Shown here: in pieces, positions 1-10,866 of the stretch
Layout of the letters: each line of letters starts with the position of its first letter
Numbering within the stretch: position 1 is the first letter of the stretch
Source of the DNA: Turnera subulata
Taxonomy: Eukaryota > Streptophyta > Magnoliopsida > Malpighiales > Passifloraceae
Direction: 5' to 3'
Length of the DNA: 64,000 nt
Assembly: GCA_028386065.3 (NCBI GenBank)
Contig: JAKUCV010007453.1
Coordinates: forward strand, 63,607-127,606
Made by a program: the position numbers and the translations under genes
The notes under the pieces: model-generated
The model's database searches: none
What the model was told of the DNA's origin: nothing
Seen by the model: only the letters and a program-made list of their open reading frames with translations

Positions 1-125
1 GTCTGTAAAATCCGCAGAAAAATCCCGAGCGTGGGACAAGGCTAGGTTTCGGAATCCGATGCACAAATTACCATAAATTAATTACCCAAGATTAATTTTA
101 ATGGTAAATAACTGTGTAAAGTCAA
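1..125 (-). repeat. LTR fragment related to the 30.1-37.6 kb element
   Basis: Read on the minus strand, this stretch resembles the first 200 bases of the LTR at 30133 and 34870. Shared pieces include TTAATCTTGGGTAATTAATT, a diverged ATTCCGA block and a CGCTCG..GATTTTTC block ending in GCGGATTTT. The resemblance is by eye and diverged, so this is a relative rather than a recent copy. The other end lies outside the window. Confidence 0.5.
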
Positions 126-758
126 TAAATAAATACAAGTTATGAAAATATGACTATGTACAAAATAAAAAATTTATATTAGTGTTGAAGTTGCCAAAAA
201 AATAAATCGTACGAAACAAACACTAACTAAAAAGAGTATTACACTACCTTCAGACTTACAATTTATAGATTTTATGTAAAAAAAATGTGAGTACAAAATA
301 AAGAATAGCATATTTTATGAAAATTTGAATAATATACTATTTTGATAACATAATTTAAAAAAACATAATAATAAATATCAAGATAAATAAATGAATATTC
401 AATATTGTGTTTTTTAACAAATAATATTTAATACTATGGACCCATTTGTCATGCAAACCGTGTGCAAGACAGATAGCGGACTGGTTATCCCTATATATGA
501 ATAGTTGGTAGGGAGAGAGGGGAAAATATTCAAGTTTGCGAAGGTAGAAATTGCTTACTCCAGATCAGTTTGGAAGCAAAGGTACTCAATACAGCTTTTT
601 CTTTCTACAGAATATTCATCACCAAATATTGCAGAGTTATATTAATGACAGAATGGTGGGGGGATTTTGAAGGGATGTTTTCACTTTTGCCTGTAGGTCT
701 TGTAGTACTTTTATCAACGCTTAACTAAATTCTCCAGATCAGTTATTTATCACTGTTA
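126..758. other. AT-rich intergenic DNA, nothing recognised
   Basis: Very AT-rich sequence with scattered A/T runs. I see no coding frame with recognisable protein motifs, no tRNA-like promoter boxes and no further repeat edges until the MITE at 759. Confidence 0.5.
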
Positions 759-1190
759 CAATCCGTTTGGTATCAATTTGGAATTGGAATTGAATTCAAA
801 TCATTAAAAATTTAGAATTTGAATTCATTATGAAATCAATTCCCATGTTTGGTATACTTTTTAATAATGAGGAATTGAATTCAATTTCAATATTTGGTAT
901 AAATCAAATCATCAATTGAATTGCTAAAATTACTTAAGTTGTCCTTTTGCTAAAAAAAAAAAAAAGAGTATAGGGTTATTTTTGTCATTTACACATACCA
1001 ATACTTATTCAATGAAATTAAATTCCAAATCCGATAGGTTTTGCTTGGATTTGAAATATTATCAAAATATTGCTCTAAAAATAAAAAATAAAATTCAATT
1101 CTTATTTTAAGTGAAGTAAAATTATACCAAACTAAGAAATTGATTTCAATTCTTGGAATTGAATTCATTTCCATGATACCAGACGGAGTG
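759..1190. mobile_element. Tourist/PIF-Harbinger-like MITE, about 432 bp
   Basis: The left end CAATCCGTTTGGTATCA matches the inverted right end CACTCCGTCTGGTATCA with two mismatches. Both ends are flanked by the trinucleotide TTA (756-758 and 1191-1193), the target duplication of PIF/Harbinger elements. The interior has no coding capacity and is rich in AATTGAATTC-type palindromes, so each half can fold on the other. The size and structure fit a non-autonomous Tourist-type MITE. Confidence 0.8.
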
Positions 1191-1193
1191 TTA

Positions 1194-2282
1194 GTCATCC
1201 ACACTGGAAATTAGTGGGCCCACAAGGCCACAAGAATAGTGCCATTTAAACTTTGGAAGGAGGCTCACATTTATTTGCAATAATTTAAATTGATTTATTT
1301 TCCCAAACAATAATCATGAATGACTGCGACGATAGTCAATGGAGGCCATAAGGCAGAATGAATCGCATGTCACAATTGTTCAAGTACCGGTCATCCCCGG
1401 TCACAAGGACATAATTAATCGGTTTTATCAAATTTAAAGGGACAATATCAATCAACAAAAAGATTAAAGATAATATTAAGTAATTTGTAAAGGCTGAAGG
1501 ACATAAAAATACATTTAACCAACCTTAAATAGTTTTACTTACAACTTTCAGATCAAAAAAAGGAAGAGTTTTACCTACAGGCTACAACAACTTGCAGCAG
1601 GCTAAATATAGGGGAGCAGAGCAAATAGAAGCTTTACTTGCTTTGTTTCCCTTTTTATGCAAATTTGGGGATGGGTATTATTTCTCTACATGTGTAGGCA
1701 GTAAGTAAGGGAGCCAGGGGCAGTTGAAGATATTAAGGGCGTAGGTCTACCAATTAATATTAATCTAAGTACTGATACTTAACTTTCCTAAAAAAGAAAC
1801 TTAACAATGTACCCTATAAAAAAAATATTTGACTTTAATTTTACTATAAGCAAGCAACGGGACAATACTTAAGCAGGGAAGTGCAGCTCTTTTACAATGT
1901 CCACTTTTACCCAATATTGTTCAACTCGGCCCGGCCCAGCCGGTTGAACCCAGTTACGTGTGATCCGGTTGGTTCTTCATTTGTAAATTTCCGGTTAAAC
2001 CCGAATTTGACCACTTTTAGCCTAGGAAAACCGATCCGAGATTAATAACTTTGCTTTTACCTACCACATTTACACTCTATCCACCTTCTATAACATGCTC
2101 TTTAGAAAGGGTCAGCAGCTGTAGGAAAATCCAGCATATTTTGGGTCTTTGTCTTTATCTCTCTGTAGTGTACACAGAGTGGCTCTCTGTCTCCTTTTCT
2201 CTCTTCTGTTTACCACCATTATTGTTGTTGTTGATTCGTGGGTATCATCTGGTAACCACCTGCGCCACTCTTCGCACCCGAG
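1194..2282. other. Intergenic DNA and presumed upstream region of the GDSL gene
   Basis: This AT-rich stretch has no recognised gene. The last 350 bases become more mixed in composition and hold pyrimidine-rich tracts (about 2160-2280), plausibly the 5' untranslated leader of the gene starting at 2283. I could not pick a convincing TATA box. Confidence 0.4.
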
Positions 2283-5200
2283 ATGGAGACCAGGACTACT
2301 CTGCCGTTCTTTCTCTTCTTCGCTCTCTTTTTTCTCTTGGACACCTACTCTGCTTCTGCTCAGTCTCCAGGTGCTTCCTTCTCCTCCCCCTCACTTTTTT
2401 TTTTGCTTTGCTCTCTTCTTGTTTCTCTGCTATTTCAGATGCACAACTGCTTGAATTACAACTTCTATGGGTTTTCATTGTCACCCCCAGGAAGGAAGCT
2501 AGTGAAAAACTACTCAAAGAGACAAACTTTCTCTCCCTTTAGTACACGTCTTCATTTTAACAGAACAAAACAAAAATATATGTATACATATACTTTCTCA
2601 TTACCGAAATCTTTCGTGATTTTCGAAATTTCGATTTATGTTACTGCCCTTTAAGAATATTTTTTTTTTCCCTCTTGTTTAAAAGTATGGCCGGCTAACC
2701 ATGTATTTATTTATTGGTTGCTAATTTTGGCATTAAGAGAATCCGAGGAAGTTATATACTTTTTTCTGCATTTTTTAGTGTGACCAACAACCTGTTTGTT
2801 ATATGCACGAAGAAGAAGCAATCTTATTGGTAAAATTTAAAATGTTTTTGTCTCTTTACAGTCATCCATTCCAATAATAAAATATTGGTCGCAAGTGATG
2901 AGCAGGGGTCAAATGTACACTCTTGAAACTAATGCTCCCACTTCCTGATTGCCCTGCGGATTAAACTGGCAATCACTGTCAAATCCCGATAGCCTTTGGT
3001 TTTCTTAGTATTCTGCATTTTGACGTAGAAAAGTTTTTGTACAGGAGCTTGACACAGACTTAGCCCACAACCTCCAAGCCTCAATTCCTCCCCCCAAATT
3101 CTAGTGTACTCACCTAGGTTCCATCCATGACATTTGCTTTCACAGATAAAAACAGTTTTGCCGATACCCTGTACATGAGTTCCCTCACTTGCCTTTGTGG
3201 CGCTCCCAAACCCCGAACAATCCAATACTCAATCCTCAAAAAGTCATGCATCCAAACCAGAGGCCCTCCATCCTCAAAAAGTCGGTTCGTCCAACATCCT
3301 CCCGAATATCTCCCTTCCCAAAGGCCTTGAAACACTTGGATTGAATACTCCTTTAATTTGGTTTGAGATTGGGCTGCAATCTGGGCTGATTTCATAAGGG
3401 ACAAGAGGCCCAATAGAATTAAAAGTTCCAAAACTACAAGCCCTCCTCCCTATTTTTTCCTCTATCCCCAATCGCATGCGCCGCAAAGAAACATTTTCTT
3501 GAGAGTGAGTATCTGTATCCCTGATACCTCACCGATGACCAATAGCCTTCTATCCTCATCAATTCCCATGACTGCCTTGCCTTTCTCAAGGCGATTTATG
3601 GTTTCCATACTGGTATTTGCCTTGCAACATTCATCTTCGGTATTCTCTTTCTTTCTTAAACTTGTTTAAGATCTTGCAACAATCATCTCATCGAACAAGT
3701 ATAAGGATGACTTTGAGGTTATGTGTGGGGATAACAATCATCTCATCTCCTCCCCTTTTACACATTCTTTTAGTGTCACGCCTTTCTCATCCGCTTTTCT
3801 TTTTCCTTTTCTTTTTTTTTGTTCAATTGAATGCCTTTTAACTGAAATTATGATTTTGTTTCAGATTTGCGTTTCTTTGTGACTTCTAATTTTTTTTTTC
3901 TCTCTCTCTCTTATTCTGTTGCAGGAGGAGGTGTGAAGTTGTTTGTTTTTGAAGACTCCTTTGTCGACACCGGTAATTTCGAAGCCGTTAAAAGGCCCGG
4001 AGAGCCATTCAATTATCCACTTGGGATGACCTGGCCCGGAAAGCCGGCAGGAAGACCAAGTGATGGCTTTGTTTTAACCGACATAATAGGTATACATGTA
4101 AAACTACTTGTTAGTTGCTACCCCTCTCATCATCATTTATTTATGTATATATACTAATTTATTGTAAACTTGGTTTACAATGCAGCCTTATTTTTAAACA
4201 CAACTGCACCCCCCACGTATAGTCGCTGCAAGAAGAACCCTGCGGTTGAATGCGAACCGAAGAATGGAATGAATTTTGCATTCGGAGGGAGTGGCGCCCT
4301 CACTACTTGGGAAAATGTGACCCTCTCAGTCCAACTGGGTCAATTTCAACAAGTAGCTATGGGTTTCACTCCAGATGACCTGAAAAATTCGGTTGCCGTC
4401 GTATCTTCTGTAGGCAACGACTGGGGCTACTTCTCGACTAACAACCCCCAAGCACCAGTGGTGAGTTTTTCTATTTTGGTGGGATATTGATTGATATGAA
4501 GTTTCGCTAGCACCTTTAATTTAGAGAGGTATATATGTATATCCACATTGAACTTCTATATCCCTTTCATTTCTTCGTTTTTACAATATGTAAATCTAAT
4601 CCTCAATATGAATTATTTTTCCAGTGAGTTATGGCTCCTAACTGGTTTAATTTCCTCTTATTTGGTTGGGTAAAAATTGAATAGGCAGCGGAGGAGGGTT
4701 ATATGAAGAAGGTGCGCGAAGCAATTCTTGAATTCCTGGAAGGACTTAGTAAAATGGGAATCAAGAAAGTACTCACGAACCTTGTGATTACCAGAAACAA
4801 CTCGGTCCTAGTCCACCACAACGAACAGTTAAAAGAAGTAATCGACGCATTGGCAAAGCGTGATTATATAAAAATGGTGGTTCTGGATTACGACAAGCTA
4901 CTGCCCGCCGCCATGGCAATGTACGATAAAGGTAATTTTCCGTCCTAGTATAGTAGTGATCTTGTTTCTTCTATAAAGGGGAGGAAAAAAAACAGAGCAA
5001 AATTATTATTTCATCTTATATTTGCATAATGGTTCTGTTCTCGCTTACGAGTGCTGTAACGGGTGTAGTATATTATTTTCTCCCTTGTTTGTGGTCCTCT
5101 CTTTGATGATTGTTTGTTTTGATCACTGTTGTCTTAATAAAGTCTATCATTCTATCATAAACAAATCATATGCAACACCAAAGATGATTGTTGCCCAGTA

Positions 5201-5392
5201 TTTAAAAAGTTTGAGCATAGTTTTACTATGTTCTGTGGAGATAAGGATGAAAGCGGCAACAAGGTGTACACCCTGTGTCAGGATCCGGCTCAATACTTCT
5301 ACTTCAGTCGGCAACATCTCTCCCACGATGCCTGGAAAAAGATTAACACATTATTTTTGGAGTCGAAGATTCTTGAGCCACTAGGTAGCTAG
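2283..5392 (+). CDS. GDSL esterase/lipase, five exons, altered catalytic motifs
   Basis: Exons 2283-2370, 3925-4089, 4186-4460, 4685-4931 and 5199-5392 join in frame with GT-AG introns to give 322 residues, slightly short for the family. Residues 1-26 form a secretion signal. Plant GDSL hydrolases of the SGNH fold cleave ester bonds, usually in the apoplast or secretory system. Block I is visible as FEDSFVDTGN (residues 38-47), block II as FAFGGSGA (115-122) and block III as GNDW (161-164). Two core positions deviate: the Gly before the nucleophile Ser41 is Glu, and the position three before the catalytic His298, normally Asp, is Ser295 (FSRQHLS). The protein is thus either an altered enzyme, a non-catalytic homologue or a recent pseudogene, although no stop or frameshift is seen. 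Similarity is greatest to the small At5g03610-like subgroup, judged from memory. The exon 5 acceptor (CCCAG before 5199) is the least certain junction. Confidence 0.8.
2371..3924 (+). other. Long first intron of the GDSL gene
   Basis: The intron runs from GTGCTTCC after codon 29 to the pyrimidine-rich acceptor ending TTGCAG at 3924, and splits a Gly codon. At 1554 bases it is far longer than the other introns (95, 224 and 267). Its middle part (about 2930-3480) has a more balanced base composition and open frames on the minus strand, which may be an old insertion; I do not recognise the peptides. Confidence 0.6.
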
Positions 5393-6300
5393 GTAAGTGA
5401 TTTGCTATTTTCTGTCTATCAATTAATCCGATGCAAGGATATTATTGGTTGAAATTAATTTGCTTCTCCATGGCCAACTTCTTTGTTTGGCAGAATGGGC
5501 GCTTGAAGGAAGGAAGGAATTATCTTCGCAGCCTCCATATGTTGCTACTTTTTCTTTTGTCAAGCATGAGGTGGCCATGTTTTAGCTAACTATGTTATTA
5601 ATGTGTAATACATTATGGGTTGTAGAGCCACCGGGCTTCATTGTTGAGCTTCTCAACGACGAATGTTTAGTTTAGTTCCCAGTACGTAGCCACGACAAAT
5701 GAAAATATCATGTTATCATCATGCCCTGTTCGTTTATACCTTTTAGGCAGCATTTTATAAGCGCAGCTTCAGCAGTGATGACAACCTGCATATGCATATG
5801 GACAAATATAAAACAAAACGAAATGCATGATAAGATCAATGAACATCAATAGAGCCAAAATAAAAAGAAGTTAATGACACCAACGCAAACCTAATAATCC
5901 TAAACTGAATAGGGTAACTGAAACGTTATAAGAATTCATGTGGTTAAATATTACTGGAGATTGTGGAGCTGGTAGCAACATGACACCGAGAATTAATCCA
6001 TGGCACCTCAAACTCGCAGGTGATACTGCCTCAAGCTGTTATAGCCTTCACCTTTTTCTTTCGTCCTGTTTAAGGTACATCAGTGCAAACGCCAGCTTTA
6101 TCCAAAAAAAAATTATTTCCTTTTGACCAAAACTTAATTTTTTTCCACAGATATATATTTTTTTTTTATAAAAACGTATATGGTCTTAATCTTACCATGC
6201 ACAAAATTGTCAAATACAAGTTTTGAGTCTCATTAATGTCAATGCTAACATTTCCTTGCAACCGCTCGATGGGACATTCGATGGAATTGCCCGTTTAACT
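5393..6300. other. 3' region of the GDSL gene and intergenic DNA
   Basis: The first part is presumably the 3' untranslated region of the GDSL gene. A short open stretch near 5938-6126 has no recognised similarity. No mobile-element ends were seen. Confidence 0.4.
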
Positions 6301-6323
6301 TTGTATTAACGCAAACACCACTC

Positions 6324-6329
6324 TATAAA
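6324..6329 (+). promoter_or_regulatory. TATA box of the ECA1-like gene
   Basis: TATAAA lies 89-94 bases upstream of the chosen start codon in the context CTCTATAAAATG. The tandem copy has TACAAA at the equivalent place (about 7316), so the element is intact only in the copy with an intact reading frame. Confidence 0.6.
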
Positions 6330-6417
6330 ATGAATCCTTTTCGTCATTTAGCTTCATTACTATCTGAATTTATCTTTCTTGTTCCATCTCATTGGGCAAT
6401 CAATTTTCCCAAAATTG

Positions 6418-6816
6418 ATGGCCAAGTTGAACAGTTCGGTTGTTTTATTGGCATTATCTCTGCTGTTGTCTACTGGGTTAGCTGCCAAGCCTGCTGAAGT
6501 AGAAATAGCCTCACCTCCTACCTCACCTCCTATCTCAGAATTGGAGGGACTATTCATAGATAAATGTAAAGAAGATTTTGGCCAAGAATGTGGATTACAA
6601 ATATTTCAAGACATTTTTGAAGAAAATGGTTATCAGGACATTGCATGCTGTGTAAAACTTATCTATGGAGCGGCAGTCTGCTACAGTAATTTAGTTAAGC
6701 CTATGTTCCGTGATCCTGGCCTTATGGTCGCCTACCCCAAAGTTGATTTTAATAAGGCTTATAGAAGAAGTATACAAATTATTGAAGTGTGTGTTTCAAG
6801 ATTATTTATTATGTAA
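6418..6816 (+). CDS. ECA1-like / prolamin-like domain secreted cysteine-rich peptide
   Basis: This is a single-exon gene for 132 residues. Residues 1-22 form a clear signal peptide (MAKLNSSVVLLALSLLLSTG), which is why this Met is preferred over the in-frame one at 6379. After a Pro/Ser-rich spacer comes the prolamin-like pattern: DKCKEDFGQECG, a spacer, ACCVKLI, then single cysteines in AVCY and EVCV, six in all. This spacing is that of plant ECA1 gametogenesis-related (DUF1278) proteins, small secreted peptides often expressed in egg cells, embryo sacs or pollen tubes. The role in reproduction is family knowledge and not shown here. A TATA box lies at 6324. A tandem copy with a disrupted frame begins about 980 bp downstream. 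Confidence 0.75.
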   Translation: MAKLNSSVVLLALSLLLSTGLAAKPAEVEIASPPTSPPISELEGLFIDKCKEDFGQECGLQIFQDIFEENGYQDIACCVKLIYGAAVCYSNLVKPMFRDPGLMVAYPKVDFNKAYRRSIQIIEVCVSRLFIM

Positions 6817-7109
6817 TAATAAATAATTACATTATATATTAGTAAAATAAAATCTTGAGGCGCACTCGATTCCTCAAGTGAATTATTTTTTTGTCCTCGG
6901 TTATAGTTCAATTCCATTTCCTCAAATTTAATTTATTACTTCAAAGTATCGGCAGTCTTCTTTTATTATGGTTCGAAAAATTTCAGGCTTCCACGGCATA
7001 TTTAGACTAGTGACCCTCCCTTTTGAATCTCAAATTTTGAATATTACAAAGTAGCCCCTGTTTTTGTAAACTCAAACTTTTCCAAGCTAAGCATTAAACT
7101 TATATGAGA

Positions 7110-7960
7110 CGATACCAAAACTTAATTATTTTTTTCCACAAATATACTTTTTTTAAAAAAACACATATGATCTTAGTCTTACCATGCACAAAATTATCAA
7201 ATACATTCTTGAGTCTCATTAATGTCAATTCTAACATTTCCTAATAAATAATGCAACCGCTAGGACATTCAATGAAATTTACCCGTTTAACTTTATATTA
7301 AGGCAAACACCACTCTACAAAATGAATCCTTTTTGTCATTTAGTTTCATTACAATTTGAATTTATATTTCTTATCCCATGCAATTAATTTTCCCAAAATC
7401 GACGGCCAAGTTGAACAGTTGGGTCGTTTTATTGGCATTATCTCTATCGCTGTCTACTGGGTTAGCTGCCAAGCCTATTGAAGAAAAAATAGCCTCACCT
7501 TCTATCTCAATATTGGTGGGACTATTGACAGATAAATATAAATACTTTTTAGGCCAAGAATGTGGGTTACGAATATTTCAAAGTATGAGGCAAAGTTCCG
7601 GATATCATATGAGAAATCAAAGAAACAAAAATATTCTAAGCACTATGAGTTATTTAAGATGATCCTGGTCTTAAGGACGTCTACCCAAAATTGATTTTAT
7701 AAAAGAAGCATACAAGTTCTTGAAAATTGTATTTTAACATTCTTTGGCATAACTTTATAATAATAGAAAATTATATCAAATATGTATAAAATAAAATTAT
7801 GAGGCGCACTGAATTCCTCAAGTGATTGTTTTGTCCTCGGTTATAATTCAATTCCATTTGCCCCCAATTTTATTTTATTGCTTCAAAGGATCAAGAATCT
7901 TCTTGTATTATGGTTGGAAAAATCTCAGCCTTGCACCACATGTTTAGACCAATGTCCCTC
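7110..7960. repeat. Tandem duplicate of the ECA1-like locus (copy 2)
   Basis: From about 7110 the sequence tracks 6130-6990 closely. It shares the upstream block around CTTACCATGCACAAAATT, the CTTTA promoter region, the reading frame and the 3' flank (GAGGCGCACT..ATTCCTCAAGTG). Promoter and flanks are both included, so this is a segmental duplication of about 0.85-0.98 kb and not a processed copy. Confidence 0.75.
7402..7740 (+). pseudogene. Decayed ECA1-like tandem copy
   Basis: The frame aligns with the intact gene at 6418 through the signal peptide (AKLNSWVVLLALSLSLSTG) and the first FLGQECG cysteine region. The start codon is ACG at 7402 instead of ATG, the TATA box is TACAAA, the first domain cysteine is Tyr (DKYKYF), and the segment holding the paired cysteines has been replaced, with a stop at 7660-7662. 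A downstream out-of-frame piece (7661-7740) still matches the C-terminal part of the parent. An upstream in-frame ATG (7378) could start translation, but the product would lack the disulphide pattern. Confidence 0.7.
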
Positions 7961-8066
7961 CCTTTTTGATCTCAACTTTTGAATGTCATAACTAGTCCCT
8001 GTTTGATAGTAAAACTAATCCTTGTTTTTGTAAACTCAACTTTTCCAAGCTAGATATTAACCTTAC
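7741..8066. other. End of tandem duplicate and intergenic DNA
   Basis: This is the 3' flank of the duplicated ECA1-like copy, followed by unrecognised sequence up to the Pack-MULE target duplication at 8058-8066. Confidence 0.4.
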
Positions 8067-8290
8067 CGTGAATGATTTGGTACTTCCCCTTAATGGGTAT
8101 GCACCAATACATACCCCACGTGGCAAGTTTTAACAAGGCCACATGGCGTATTTTTTTCCACCTTGGAAAATAAAAAACATCTTTAATAAATATATTTGTT
8201 TTTTATTTGATCCCTGAACTTTTTTAAATTATAAATTATACCCGTTCATCCCTGGTAAGCTGTTAACGGAGCAATTCTATGTTAAACGAT
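8067..8290 (+). repeat. Left terminal inverted repeat of the Pack-MULE
   Basis: It pairs with 12415-12612 in inverse orientation. Shared blocks include GGGTATGCACC, ACATACCC, a poly-T/AATAAATAT section, TTTTAAATTATAAA and the inner TTAACGGA. Confidence 0.8.
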
Positions 8291-8721
8291 TTGTTTTTAG
8301 AGTAGTATTAAACATAAGATTAAAAAAAATTAAAAGACACCTTCACTTGCCACTGCGCGCCCTGTTCCTCCCCAATTAACAAAAATTTCAAATCCCCAAT
8401 TGCATGTTCTTCAATCTCCTCTCCTCTGTTGAACGATTTGTTTTTAGAGTAGTATTAAACATAAGATTAAAAAAAATTAAAAGACACCTTCACTTGCCAC
8501 TGCGCGCCCTGTTCCTCCCCAATTAACAAAAATTTCAAATCCCTAATTGCATGTTCTTCAATCTCCTCTCCTCTGTTAAACGATTTGTTTTTAGAGTAGT
8601 ATTAAACATAAGATTAAAAAAAAATTAAAAGACACCTTCACTTGCCACCGCGCGCCCTGTTCTTCCCCAATTAACAAAAATTTCAAATCCCTAATTGCAT
8701 GTTCTTCAATCTCCTCTCCTC
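8281..8721 (+). repeat. 147-bp unit, three tandem copies inside the left TIR
   Basis: Copies begin at 8281, 8428 and 8575 with GTT(A/G)AACGATTTGTTTTTAG and end with CTCCTCTCCTCT. The copies differ by only a few substitutions and one extra A, so the expansion is recent. The right TIR has a single related section, so the expansion happened only at the left end. Confidence 0.9.
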
Positions 8722-8975
8722 TTCTCATCGTTATCAACGGCCCAACTACCTCCTCCCCACCTGCGACTGCGACGGCTTTAGAAAATGAAAGCTTTTGCCA
8801 AGGCTGCCGTTGTTTGGCCTAAATGAATGAGCAGAAGCTGAACCTTCCAGACGCACCCTTTTATTCTTAATTCCAGAACATTCTTGCTTTCTATGCAGAA
8901 ACGGAAGCATTTGGCTTAATTGTGTAATGATAGAGCAGTTTTTAATTGTTTTTGTTTCTACAATGATTTTTGCAG

Positions 8976-10212
8976 CTGGTGGAGTTGCTCGATAGTCCCC
9001 TGCACAACTATTTCAAGCAGAATGATTGCTTTGCTTGAATTACTTCTTTTGTTTCCGCTGGGTTCTAATACAATTTAAAAGGTTAGATTGATTATTCAGT
9101 TCCCACCCCGTCCTTTAGAATGAATCTTGTTGTATTGAGTTGCTCTCACACTTTTTGTGTATTTGTTAATTTTATATTTAACATAGTGCATGTAAAACAA
9201 AACATTAGGTTACAATGGCAGTTGTAGGTTTTAGGTTCTTTATTGCGCAGGTGGAAATTGATGAGTTCAATTACCATTTAGAAAAAACAATTTTGGACGT
9301 AGGTAAAGTTCATTTTTGTCATTTGACAAGATGTGTACTTTTTGTTGACATTTAACCAGATAGAGTTGGATGACCTGAAAGTTAGTGGTGAATGGTATGA
9401 CCCCCTAGTTTTTGACGCTCCGACGGTTCTTGTAGTTTCCAGCAAATAGTCAAGAAACAACATCAGTCCAAGTTAATCTTGGGCCTCTTTACAGACTAGA
9501 TTCAAAAAGAAGATGACTTTTCCCATGGTGCAGAACTACATAGATGAAAAACTTGCATCTCAAATATTGTTTGTTTTGTTCTATTTCTTATTCCTGGTGG
9601 TAGTAGGATTAGGAAGTGGAGCTGGAATACTTATTTCCATTTTCTCTTTTCTGGTACATGTCGAGAATAATCTTTAACTTCATATTAGCACATATCTGTG
9701 GTATATGTTTCATTCCTGTTATTTGCAGGCTCCTGCGTATATTTCCTCGTTATAGCAAACACCATTTTTTGATCATCCATCGCATTACGTTTCTGTTGCT
9801 CCTGTGTTTTCAACTTAATTACTCTTCCGATGTTGAAATGTTGCTGTGTGTTTTCAACTTAATTACTCTTCCGATGTTGAAATGTTGCTGCACTTGTCTC
9901 AGGGAATTTGATTATGACAAAACTATGCGTCTATGGAAGGTTTTATGGACGCATTATTTGTCAGAACATATGCACCTCTATGTCTGTGTTGCAATATTGA
10001 AGCAGTATCGCCACAAGATAATAGGCGAGAATATGGACTTTGACACGCTCTTGAAATTCATTAATGAACTCAGTGGCCACATTGACCTCGATCCAATTAT
10101 CAGGGATGCAGAGGCTTTGTGTATCTGTGCCGGTGAGCATGGTGCAGCGTCCATTCCTCCTGGAACTCCTCCTTCATTGCCTGTTGAGAATGAGAAATGT
10201 TCAGGAGCATGA
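8976..10212 (+). pseudogene. Captured TBC-domain RabGAP gene fragment
   Basis: Two exons are recognisable. Exon A (8976-9081) encodes LVELLDSPLHNYFKQNDC, and after a 5-bp direct duplication (TTTGC) that shifts the frame, the expected NYFFCFRWVLIQFKR. Exon B (9903-10212) encodes the continuation EFDYDKTMRLWKVLWTHY, then VAILKQYRHKIIG, and ends with PPGTPPSLPVENE and a stop. The order and residues match the C-terminal half of plant TBC1 proteins (GYP7/TBC1D15-like), which activate GTP hydrolysis on Rab proteins in membrane traffic. The N-terminal part, with the catalytic Arg and Gln fingers, is absent. The intron between exons is kept, so capture was from genomic DNA. It is not a functional GAP. 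Confidence 0.8.
9804..9891 (+). repeat. 44-bp direct duplication in the captured TBC intron
   Basis: Two adjacent, virtually identical units start GTGTTTTCAACTTAATTACT and contain CTTCCGATGTTGAAATG. The unit was duplicated in tandem just before the exon B acceptor. Confidence 0.85.
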
Positions 10213-10699
10213 AGTACTGTAAATTCAATTCCTTATTAATCATTGCGTTTAGCGTATCCATATGACAAACTCACACAATAGCTTTCTAAGTAATATTTGA
10301 AGTTATTGATTCATAGATATTATTCTGTTTCCATTCTGATACAAAGTATAAAACATGTCACTTTGATCTGATAATATTGTTCGCTAACATCTCCTAACTC
10401 GGACCTCATCCTCCTTTCTTCTTTGGGATGAGTGCAGTACTGGCACATCTTAATATATGGAGACGTACAGGGTTTATGCCGTCACCTTTACATGTCTTGC
10501 TTCAGGTTCTTTTAGAATTCCCTTCCCCTGCAGTCCCCGTGGTGTTGCCATCTCCGGCATTCAGATTGGTGAACTTGCTTTAATTGAGACTTGGGAAGTT
10601 GTTATGATAAGTAGCACACAATTCTTTTTCCCCGCCTCCTTGTCAAATTTTTCTATTTTGGACTGTCTCCCTCAATTGTGTCGTTTCCGATACTTTTGT

Positions 10700-10866
10700 A
10701 GGGATAACAACGGGCCCAAACTAATCCAGCTCATGGCATGATTAGAACCATAAAGGTTGGCGCCACTAGCCCCTAGAGTGCTGCGTTCCCAAGACTCGAA
10801 CTCGAGATCCCTTGGTTAAGCTAAAACAACTCCAACCAGTTGATCTAACCCATCGGGGTTGATGGT
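10700..10866 (-). mobile_element. tRNA-derived SINE inside the Pack-MULE
   Basis: On the minus strand, GGGTTAGATCAACTGGTTGG resembles a pol III A box, and GAGTTCGAGTCTTGG lies about 45 bases further on as a B box. The tail holds GAGCTGGATTAG, a motif recalled from the plant Au/SB SINE families. I found no clean target duplication, so the ends are approximate. It lies between the two captured gene fragments and may have come with one of them. Confidence 0.6.

Noticed and set aside
2051..2542. 163-residue protein overlapping the GDSL first exon
   Set aside because: Different frame from the signal peptide that splices in phase to the GDSL blocks; it runs into the intron and has no family features.
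2929..3486. Minus-strand genes inside GDSL intron 1
   Set aside because: Overlapping short frames with a faintly retroelement-like look, but no motif I can name.
10700..10866. Functional tRNA gene on the minus strand
   Set aside because: A- and B-box-like motifs are present, but no cloverleaf can be drawn and the tail continues as a SINE body.
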